DNA from: Nephrocerus scutellatus
Lineage: Eukaryota > Arthropoda > Insecta > Diptera > Pipunculidae
Direction of reading: 5' to 3'
Length of the DNA stretch: 64,000 nucleotides
Assembly (NCBI GenBank): GCA_947095585.1
Contig: OX352763.1
Span: forward strand, 116,787,908 to 116,851,907
Within the stretch, counting starts at the first letter, position 1, and each line of letters begins with the position of its first letter. This document shows positions 47,141-57,300 of the stretch, piece after piece. The translations under genes and the position numbers were made by a program. A model generated the notes under the pieces. It worked only from the letters and a program-made list of their open reading frames with translations. It was not told the origin of the DNA and made no database searches.

Positions 47141-47645
47141 GTCGAAATAAATTATGTATTGAATGGTATTTCTTTATCTTCACATGGGATCAATGTTGGC
47201 GTGCAACACGTGTCATCCTTGTCGCCTACGCTTTTCTTGATATATATTAATGACCTATATTCTTCTACATTATTGGATTATCCAATCTTATCTTATCAGT
47301 TTGATAAACGATCTAACCATTACTCAACTCTTGATTCTTTGGAGCATAGACGATACGACTATGTAGGAGCTTTAACTCTTTCCTACAAAAATTTTACAAC
47401 GGTAGATGTTCTTCAGAAACCCATTCTTTACTTCCAGGTCCTTTTGTCAGCAACGTTAACACTCATTTCAGGTCTTATCAACATAGATTTGCCTTAAAAA
47501 CGTTTTTATGTAGAATCCAACACTTCATTGTGGAATCAATTGGTCGAATACCCGTTTCCCGAATCTTTTAGTCTACAGGCCTTCAAAATAGCCATCAACA
47601 ATTTCCTGAAGGACGACCATACCGTACCGTTCATTAGATGATTAG
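47141..47645 (+). mobile_element. CR1/Jockey-like LINE fragment, internally deleted
   Basis: [20 protein letters not shown] with INDLYSS is the palm entry (GVPQGS changed to GVQHVS), then the frame jumps to LDSLEHRRYDYVGALTLSY from the 3' domain, so about 500 bases between are deleted. The tail near 47510-47630 matches the usual LINE end. Confidence 0.7.
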
Positions 47646-47867
47646 ATTTTTTATATAAAAAAATATATATTTATTGTTTGTGTTATTTACAATATTTGTT
47701 GTTAAATTTGTAATATTTTCTTTATCACGGTTTTTTTGTAGTTTTCCCTAGCCATGATCCATTGATAAAAGCATTTTGACTCGCTTCATTTTATCTTCGT
47801 GACGCGTGACGCATGGGTTGCTACGTCTATACATACCAACACATTAGTTCTAACAATTTTTCGGTTA

Positions 47868-48001
47868 GGATCACGTCACTCAGGCTAGCGCACCGTTCTG
47901 GACCACGCATCATGCAAGGCTCGCAGTTCGGTCAGGATCACATCACTCAGGTTAGCCCATCGTTCAGGTTCACGCATCGTACAAGGCTTTCACGTTGCCC
48001 G
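47868..48001 (+). repeat. 67-bp tandem duplication
   Basis: ggatcacgtcactcaggctagc (from 47868) and ggatcacatcactcaggttagc (from 47935) begin two copies of a 67-base unit with about 80% identity by eye. Confidence 0.75.
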
Positions 48002-48054
48002 GGCAAACGCAACGTCACAATATAACGTGTATTACATTTACAGACATCAGACAA

Positions 48055-48568
48055 ATAAAAACAACCCATAAAAATTTAAATTTTTCTTGTAAATTCTCTA
48101 ATCGGGGATACACACACACACACACACACTGCGTGCTCGTTTTGTGGCAAAATCATCCACCAAATGCCGCAGCGTCAGCGAACAGCGCTGCTCACAAAGC
48201 ACAGAGCTCATACTTTGCCGTGATCTGATGCGATATTTAAAAATTGTATATTGGGGTCCCCAAGGGGCCAATCGATTTTTACAAAAAGTGTTTTCCATCG
48301 AAGACACACATGTGTACAAAATTTAAAGAAAATCGGGTAAATTTTGTAAAATATTACTAAGGGAGCCCCCCGACCCCGCGGCCCGAGGGGCCTCAAATTT
48401 TAATAAAAAGTGTTGTCATGGGAGATATACATGTGTGCCAAATTTCAATAAAATCGGGCTGTAGGAAGTGGGTTAAAAATTGATCGCAAGATTCCATGAC
48501 ACACAAATCCACAAGCCCACAAACCCACAAACACACGGGCAAGTGAAGTTAATATAGAGAATTTAAAA
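48055..48568 (+). mobile_element. non-coding repeat with TAAATTCTCTA inverted ends, long copy
   Basis: taaattctcta (48090-48100) and tagagaattta (48555-48565) bound the core. Shares the left flank acaacccataaaaatt, aatcggggata, a CA-run, and gaagttaatatagagaattt with 31580-31822. Inside are two successive modules of a unit with an a(g)acacatgtgt word, aaatttcaataaaatcgggc and a GGGG/CCCC-rich link. Confidence 0.7.
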
Positions 48569-48699
48569 AAGTTAAATCAAAGGGTCACCAAACTAAAAAT
48601 TTTATTGTAACGACCCCCTTTTTTCTGAACCCTGGTCACCCTGAGTTTACCCCGGCTGAGAAAACTCCGTTACAAGTGTAACGAGCCAGCTTCGCTTTT

Positions 48700-49190
48700 A
48701 ATGTGTAAGTGCAGTGGTGGAAGTACCAGCAGTTTTTAAAGAGCTGCCGTTGGGCAAGCATCTTTATAGCACCTCTTGCAGTTAGACAGATTAGTCTTTG
48801 AATTTATTTTAGTGTGTCTTTGATTGTTCTGCTTTTGGCCACCATATCAAGGCTGCGTATGTGAGCCTGGGTCTAATAATACTTTGGTATAGCCATTGAG
48901 TCATTTGCAGTGCTTACCACAAATAAAAATAGCCAAGTCATCCGTATAACCAATGGCGATGTAGCCTGATCTCTGTTGATCAGATTGTCGATGACTAAGG
49001 ATTACAGAAGGGTTGAAATGACTCCTTCTTGGGGACAACCCTTTAGTGCGGTCACAGACACCGCGGAAGTAATACTTCGACTTTCCAGCATGGTCCTGGA
49101 TCCATTGGCTGGTCGAGCCCTCGATACCTCTGCTACTTATTGCTCTTGCTTAGGTATTAGCATACCGGAGCTGCGGTTATAATTCAAAAT
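48700..49190 (-). mobile_element. LOA/I-group LINE fragment
   Basis: Minus strand holds the DIEGAF-downstream palm, a YADD-type GYTDDLAIFI near 48960-48910, and the TGAIKMLAQRQL-like connection region near 48740-48790. Heavily broken. Confidence 0.6.
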
Positions 49191-49935
49191 AGGTAAGAAG
49201 ACCAAAATTCTTTTAATATTACATTTAATTTTAGTACTTAATTTTCAATTTTATTTTGATTTTGTTTTTGTATTCTCTTGAATTTATTACACTTGTCACT
49301 TGTCGATTACATACTCGTAGACAAACACAGTTGTTGCCATTGCTTAAATGTTACATTATTGGGTTGTCAATATTACTTATTATTATATACTATATGCATG
49401 TACTTAACATATACATTTGTGTGTGTGTGTGTTTCATTAAAATATAATACATTATGATCATCATCGTACAAACAAAATTTATCTGAGATTCACTTGGTAT
49501 AAAAATTATCTGTTATTATAGTTATTATTGCATAAAGTAATAAAAGGTAGTTCTAAGTTATTGCATTTGATTTGTATGTTGTTGTTCGCATGTTTCATAG
49601 TTCGATATATAATAATTATATAATACATATTGCTAACATTGTGGTGTTTAGGTTAATTATACAAAAAAGGTAAGAAAATCGATAAAACTTAAAATTGCAA
49701 TATAATTACGCATTTTTAATTTAATCAATATCACATTTTCGCAAACACACATAGGAAAATAACTCTCAGCTACCGAAAAAAGAGAAAAAGTGGGTTTCTT
49801 TTCATGGAAATACAAGCCGAAATATTTAATATTACTTTATGTCCTCAAACTCGAACTCGAATACGTATTTTTCTCGTATTAGAACCATGATCATTAATCA
49901 TTGATGATTGAGAAATCAGTATACTCCCAGGAGTA
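49191..49935. other. no gene recognised
   Basis: AT-rich with a GT run at 49419-49432. No exon or repeat recognised. Confidence 0.45.
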
Positions 49936-49939
49936 TACA

Positions 49940-51235
49940 CCTTGGACATCGAGGGTGCGTTCAATAAGGCATCCTGTAAAGGACTGTCAGACCTAGAAGT
50001 GGACTACCCTATAAGCAGACTAATTAATCATATGCTTCTAGGCTGGATTATTAGTACGGAGCTGGGGGTTCCATCTTAAAGAGGCAAGCAGTTAGAGAAA
50101 CACCGCAACCAGGTGTATTATCCCTTCTCCTCTGGAATATAGTAATCAACGAATTACTGTTGAAACTGGAAGGAGAGGGGATAAAAGTGGAAGCTTATGC
50201 TGATGAGCGTTAGCTGTCTCAGGGAAATACCTCAGAACGATTAAGGAGGTTATGCAAAATGCGGTCTGGGCGTCAACCCGAATAAGACAGAGCTTGTCCT
50301 TTTCACCAGGAAATATAAAATTCCAACAGTTCATCCACCAACACTAAATGGTAAGCTAGACGGTAAAGTCTTCTGTGACCAGCTGAAAATAAGCATCTCT
50401 GTCCGTCTACCTGATCGCTGCAGCGTATACCAGGCTGAGGTGATAGCGATTGAAGAGGTTATGAGTTGGCTGAAGCATAATGTACTATCTTCAAAGAAGA
50501 TTATCATTTTCGTGGACAGTCAGGCGGCCATAAAATCGTTGGAGGCGGTCTCGCTGAAATCTAAGGTGGCGTTGAGCTGTCACCCCTCTCTTAACGAAAT
50601 GAGTGAGCAGTTCAATAAAAGGATCATTGGGTCTCGGCCACACAGATGTTGAGGGGAACTGCAGGGCGGACGAGTTAGCTAGACGTGGTACGACTCTCCA
50701 TCTGCTACCGGAAAGGGCAGGAGTTGGGAGTCCTATCGCGACATTGAAACTTGCGGTTCGGAAAGAGGCAGAAACAATAACAAAAGTAAGGTGGGAAAAC
50801 ACCGACACTTGCAACATTTCAAGACAGGTCTGGCCGAAGCTGGACTTGAAGCGCTCAACTGCGCTTATTTCCCTAGAAAGACGTGAAGTAAGAACGGTTG
50901 TAGGGATAATGACAGGTCACTGCCTTCTAGGGGTGTCGAATATAATCACTTCTGCAGAGCTGCATGGGCGAGGAGGAGGAGGAGACCATAGAACATCTTC
51001 TTTGCTCATGTCCGGCATTAATGCACAGTAGGCACGAACACTTAGGCAAGCGGTTATTGAATAACCTATCAAATCTTGAAAACGGCAAAGTGCGAGATAT
51101 ACTTCGATTTATTAAGAGCTCTGAATGGATCTTCTGAAAAGGGAAAACGTATAAGATCCTGTGGTAACACAAAGAACCGCGAATGGTCTAAGAGAGCATT
51201 AGCTGCCACCGCAACCAAACCTAACCTACCTAGGG
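49940..51235 (+). mobile_element. LOA/I-group LINE with RNase H, broken
   Basis: TLDIEGAFNKAS near 49943, PQPGVLSLLLWNIVINELL at 50105-50165, a YADE in place of YADD at about 50200, then RNase H: YQAEVIAIEEVMSW and IIIFVDSQAAIKSLEAV at 50430-50560, and NCRADELARRG at 50655-50690. RREVRTVVGIMTGHCLL follows at 50878-50935. Frame breaks occur near 50210, 50640 and 50965. The tail ends around 51235. Confidence 0.85.
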
Positions 51236-51509
51236 TAATTCGCAGTGTGGTTCTGGGTCCGAATAATCCTGCTCCTGTTCCTGTGTCTGTTTTAGATCCG
51301 TCTGTGTACCAGATGGATACATGATGGGGGAGGTTATTGATGATAATTACAACTTGAACGTTCTGGTATTCTTACCAAGAAGTTCCTTTGGAAATCAGTT
51401 GTTTTTGTCATTGAGTCTGATTTTAGGACAATACCATATTCCGAGTTTATTTTGGAAATTATGTTTGTATTATTGGATTTAACCTGGTTATGTATATTGA
51501 GAGTAGAGA

Positions 51510-51720
51510 GTCTTAAGCCAGCTTAATGTGTATGTGAAGTGGTGTAAGTCCTATAATCTTCTTGAGGGCTGCCGTAGGGCAGGTCTTTATGGCACCTGTT
51601 GCACTAAGGCAAATGAGTCTTTGTATCTTGTTGAGTTATGAGCGTGTCTTAGATTGCTCTGTTTTTGGCCACCATATCAAGGTTACGTATGTCAGTCCGA
51701 TAAAACTCTGCTATATATTA
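51510..51720 (-). mobile_element. LOA/I-group LINE fragment
   Basis: Minus strand LICLSATGAIKTCPTAALKK and IGLTPLHIHIKLA, the connection region of this group. Short, in opposite orientation to the copy just upstream. Confidence 0.7.
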
Positions 51721-51779
51721 TAATATATTCCCCAAGTCTTATTAAACATGCGTTGGCATGTGAAGTACGCTTTATTCAT

Positions 51780-52930
51780 CATCATATTTGGCTCTACACC
51801 CGGGGTTCGGTCCTGGCCTCCCGCAAAAAGTCTCTCCACCGGTCCAGATTTCAAGCCGATGTTATCCAGTTTGGCATCCCTAAACTCTGGGCGTCCTGGT
51901 CTACGCCATCCTTCCAGCGTAGGCTTGGCCGGCCTCGCTGTCGTGTTCCATAAATCCTACCGCAAATGACTTTCCGAGCAGGATCCTCTTCGCTCATGCG
52001 AGCTAGGTGTCCTGCCCACCGGAGCCTTCCGAGCTTAATTTTCTTCACGATGTCGACATCGCGGTGACGCTCGTAGATCTCATCATTATAGAGTCTCCGG
52101 AATCGTCCTTCCTCACATACGGGGCCAACAATTCTCCGTAAGACTTTTCTCTCGAACGCGGCTAAGAAGTCAGAATGCTTTTTGTTAAGCACCCATGTCT
52201 CGAATCCATATGTAAGTACTGGTATGACCATTGTATTATATATCAGCAGCTTGGATGTTATGGTTAAGTTCCTGGATTTGAAGAGTCTTGACAGGCTATA
52301 GTAGGCTTTGTTGGCTTTGTTGGCTTTAAGCAACCGTGCGCGTATTTCTGGTTCCATGCTGTTATCGGCTGCTATAGTTGACCCAAAATAGTTAAAGGAT
52401 TGCACTACTCTTCAAATTCGCGCTCCACTATCTGAATTGAGTGACCAATGTTGGATCTTCTACTCGCCGACGTGGCCACCATGTACTTTGTTTTTCTCTC
52501 ATTTATGTGCAGCCCAGATTTCGTGCCGCCTGCTCTATCTGGATGAAAGCTTCCAGTAAAGCTCTTTGGTTTCTATCAACGATGTCAATATCGACTGCGT
52601 AAGTATCTGAATGGACTTATAGAGGATTTTTCCTCTCGCCGTTACGTCAGAGTCTCGGATCACTTTCTCCAACGCCAGGTTGAAGAGGACGCATGCCAGT
52701 CCATCCCCTTGTCGGAGCCCGTTATAGATGTTGAATGGGCTTAATAGTGATCCGGATATTTTTACTTGGCTTATAACATTGGTCATGGTCAACCTACATA
52801 GTCGTGCCAGTTTATTTTGGATGCCGAATTCTCTCATGGCTTTATAAAGTTCTACTCTGGCTATGCTATCATAGGCGGCTTTAAAGTCTATAAAAAGATG
52901 ATGTAGTGAGTTTTGAAACTCTAGGTTGCG
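51780..52930 (-). mobile_element. RTE-clade LINE, 3' half
   Basis: Minus strand: HHLFIDFKAAYDSIARVELY just above 52837, then MREFGIQNKLARLCRLTMTN and GLRQGDGLACVLFNLALEKV at 52837-52640. The catalytic box is disrupted (near 52590). A 184-codon frame at 52405-51851 carries FNYFGSTIAADNSMEPEIRA, VIPVLTYGFETWVL, GRLRWAGHLARMSEEDPARK and RGRPSLRWKDGVD. It begins about 750 bases beyond the FucT6 stop, same strand. Confidence 0.85.
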
Positions 52931-53680
52931 AGAATTTTGGAATGAAAACCTTAATAAGTAGTAAAGAGTTTCACTTATCTACTAAACTACACAAAATTGC
53001 AACAAAATCAATTTTGGTACTGGGAGATTCTCTGTTCTTTTTAAAATATAATGCGATTATTTTGTCCTGATTGTCCTTTTGTGTGCGTGAATATCGTAGT
53101 GACCGGAAGTTAGCAAAAAAACGATATTATTTTTAAGCGGATGTACGCTCTTATAGCACAAAAAAGGAGTCGAATTACCACATACGTGACTAAATGATGT
53201 TGGCATGATCGCTTACGTGAACGAGTTACGAGTAGTGATCATCCCAATGTAAATACTCGATCGCTCGTTTACTGATGTTGTAATTCGACCCAAGGTTTTG
53301 AGCTTTGATGATAATTTTTATCTTACACTAGAACATCGACAGAATGCGCAAATAAACTGCAGAAAAAAAACTAAATTGAAAAATTTCTTTAAATATTTTC
53401 AAAAGAATGGAACTCTTATAAAAGTATATATAAAACGCACTCACATCATTTGTAAACTGAAGGTATTTGTTACCTTTGTTATCTTATTCTATCCTATTGC
53501 TACGCAAAACTAACTAAAAACTAATTAAAAACAGTATGATATAAAGTCAAATAGAAATTTTTGTACAATCTAGACAGCACAATGAAATATATGCAAGAAA
53601 TAGAAGAAGAATTGAGAAACAATAAATTACAAAAGTGACAGGGAAAGATATTTTCCCTCAAACCCGAATTTGTACAAGTC
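52931..53680 (-). other. FucT6 downstream/3' UTR region
   Basis: AT-rich, no recognised element. The FucT6 3' UTR must begin at 53680 going left; no AATAAA on that strand stood out within the first few hundred bases. Confidence 0.4.
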
Positions 53681-54320
53681 TTACGCTTCCGGATAGGTTG
53701 GCAACTTGACCGTCTCGACCTTGTCTACCACTTTAAACGAGGGAAACAACCCTATCTGATTTGTTCGTGTATTTTTGCCCTTAGAGAAACCATCCCAATG
53801 GTTGCCAGCAACCCCAAGAATGTCTCCCATTTTCATGTGAACTTCATCGTGATTACGCGCCGTATGGGCCATGACCGCCTGTCGATTGTGTGGATTTTGT
53901 CCGCCATAGTAGTAAATGTCGTCGAGTGATTTGAAACGGAGTGATGCGTCAGGATATAGTGTTTGCATTATCTCATATGCCACTCGGCACACTTGCGAAC
54001 TGAATGTGCAAACGATGTAGTCACAAATGGACAACATGTGAATATCCAAAATGATACCATTAAGTGAGGAATCAGTGTAACGCGTGGATACAGCGGCCAT
54101 ACGCGCCACATCTGGATCTCCAATTATCTCATAGTCAGGATACTTTTTGCGTGCCTCCTCTATCACACGTGCATCATCGGAGGCTAGGAAAATCCGTCTT
54201 TGCACTTGTGTGCCGTTTACTTCGAGCGTACGATAATAGTCTTCGACGTGAGTCATATATTCTTCGACGCTGTGGAAGGCGGCTTCCGTGCCCACCTTAT
54301 CAGTGCGGCGAACATGAACA
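53681..54320 (-). CDS. FucT6: FucT6 exon 4: GDP-fucose site and SH3 domain
   Basis: Opens with [20 protein letters not shown], then [54 protein letters not shown], and the SH3 part. Stop TAA at 53683-53681. The acceptor ttttgcag is at 54321-54328. Confidence 0.96.
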
Positions 54321-57300
54321 CTGCAAAATAAAAAGTTACTAATATGCAATAACCAAAACCAAGAGATATATGATAAAAATTACACGCAATCACGTGAGTA
54401 AAACTAATGTTCCACTAACTCACCCGACAATTGGTTTTTTCCACCCTAACTTCTCCATGCCGGACTCAAGTAGCTCCTGAGTTGAATGTTGCGGTCGTAG
54501 CAGATATTTTAAAAATTGCCCGACCCACCAGACAATCGGATCGCCATGAAGTCGCTTCAGTCTTGGCGCTAAATCTTCTGGTATAGAGAGGGGCAAATAG
54601 GGTGGACGTGGTATTAGCGAATCTATTATCGGCAGTACAAGAACTTGGGTATCCTGTTGGCCTGGCCAATTGTTGGCGTGCACTGCCTCTACATCGTTAC
54701 ATGTCTCAGAGATAGGGAGGAAAACTTCTTCCCAGCCGCCTTTGTGGTAGCGCCAACCTTTTGATTTTAGAATCATTGTCCTCTCTGTTGCGTAAGCGAC
54801 GATGAAACAGTAGACAACGTGATGCAGTTGACACCCGTAACCACAGCCCTTATAGGTAAGAAAAAGAAGTATGTATGAAAATTTGGCTTTCTACATTAAA
54901 TGAGAAAAAGGCCATCGTTACTCACCTTGTTCAATTTACACACTAACTTTCTTGCACTTTTACAATCCTTAGGATTCTGTAGATAGTGCAAACGTCTCTG
55001 TACCAAATTGCTCAAATCCTCCGCTTCTTTGCTTCGCCAATTATCGTAGCCATCAACCTCCTTCATGTGATCGATGTCTGTAAGAAGCGAACGTTTGTGC
55101 TCGGCTCCTAGTTCCAGTACATGAAGCACCTCTTCGGCTAGGTCAGGAATTTCATTGGATATTTTCTTGCGGATTTTCCCCAATTCATTGCTAAAGAAAT
55201 TCCACATTTCCTGTGTGTTAGTACGGACACGCCGTCGTAGAAGTTCGTATTCTATACTTGGTTCTTGTGTTCCTTCGGAGGAAGGACGCTCACCTACTTC
55301 CCCTTTTACATTGCTTTGTAGTTTATATTCTAGTCTATCAATCAATTTTTGCGCCGATTGTTTGTCCATTTGGTCACTGGGAAAATATTGAAAAAGCCAT
55401 AAAGAAGTTGTTGGTTTTTCATTAACAAGGTAGGTATCCTATAAAAAAAGTCAACCATCAAAATGGCGCGTTTGAAAAGGCGATCATCAAAAAGGCGCAC
55501 AAGCAAAAAGGGGCGCGCGATTAAAAAGTCGACCATCAAAAATGGCATTCTATTTGTTGGTCGATTTTTTAGCGCGCGCATTTTTGATCGATCGCCTTCT
55601 TAATTGCAGTCGCCTTTTAAATCGAGCCATTTGGTGGTCGCCTTTTTTATAGTAAGCCCATTAACAGCACCCAACTTTTTTTTAGAAAAAATAAAAAATT
55701 AATCATTTCAGATGGTTGTTATTTATTTTAGAACACACAATTGTCCTCCACGGAAACGCCTGCACGAGTCAATGCGCTGAACCTAAATTTTCAGCTGTAA
55801 AAGGACCACTATTGGTTTTTCGTGACATGTGTTTGACACATCACGCGTCACAGCGACAAATTCAACCCTATTAGATCTGCCCAAATAAAGAATGACTTGA
55901 ATGTTCGACAGAATCGCCGGTAAGCGAGCCAATCAAGCGGGAATTGCATTCTTTTTGACTGACAAACTCAATAGAAGCCGAAAGCGTCATCAGGAAATGA
56001 ATGGACCTTACAGGTTGTAGAAAACAATAGGTCAATCCTATACATTAAGAAAAGCGTAGGCGACAAGATTTACTCTTGTGGCACGCCAGCATTGATCCCA
56101 TGCGATAATAAAAAATACAATTCAATACATTTTTATTTTATAATAATAATAATATTCGGCCCGACAGACCATTGCGGTCCAAGGCCAAGCTTCTCCCAAC
56201 CATTTGTATATTCTAGAAGATACACACGATGCCGAACTGGTGTAGACCACATCAACACCCTGCGGATCCGTTCCAGTCCGTTGAATTCCGGTCACCACTG
56301 CACCTGCTGTTCATCAATTTGAGAAGGCGTTTGACAGTGTCAACAGACAGTTTATCTGGCTCGGCTTTCGCAGGAGAGGTATACCCGATACACTAATTAC
56401 TATTATTAAAGCAACCTATGGTGGCTTTAAATATCATGTGCTGCATAGAGGAAAGCTGTCAGAGGAATTCGAGATCCTAATTGGGGTACGACAAGGTCGC
56501 GCAGCTTTATCTACTGGAAACGGAGGAATTCGTTGGACTCTTACATCTCAACTCAAACATCTGGACTTCACTAACGACATTTGTTTACTCTCACACAAGA
56601 TTATGGAGCTGCACCAAATAACAACAATGATTAATACTGCCAAAACCAAAATTATTAACCTCGGCACTAACTCAGTAACTCAAGTTAACATTGGTGGACA
56701 ACCGGTAGAGAGAGTAGAGAGTTTCCAATATCTTGGGAGTATTGTCTCGACCGAAGGTGTTTGGAATGATGTCCATGATATGGCGAAGCAATGCGATCAG
56801 CTGAAACACCAAGCTGCGACTGTTCCGTTCAAATGTTGAATCTGTGCAGTTGTATGGGTGCAGCACCAAAGGCCCGTTTTTCAATTTTTTTTTAAATTAG
56901 CCCGATTTCTTAAAATTTTATCTCCAATGGACAAAACTTTTTGTACAATTTTTGGACTGACCGGGCTATGAATACCCTGAGGCCCATATAAATTTTTTTA
57001 AAACTAACCCGATTTTCTTCAAATTGTAAACATTTGTGTATCTCCGCTGGACAAAGCTTTTTGTAAATTTTTTTGAGCTATCGGGCCCTAAGGCTCGAGA
57101 GGTGCCCATATAAGTTTTTTTTAAAAATTAACCCGATTTTTTTTTTTCAAATTTTTAACACATGTTTATCTCCGATGACAACAATTACAATTGAAAGTTG
57201 GAAGTGATCGGACCCCAAGATCGGGGCTCTCATACAAATTTTTCACACATGTGTATCTCCGGTGACAACAGTTTTTGTAAAGATTTTGAAGTAAGGGGCT

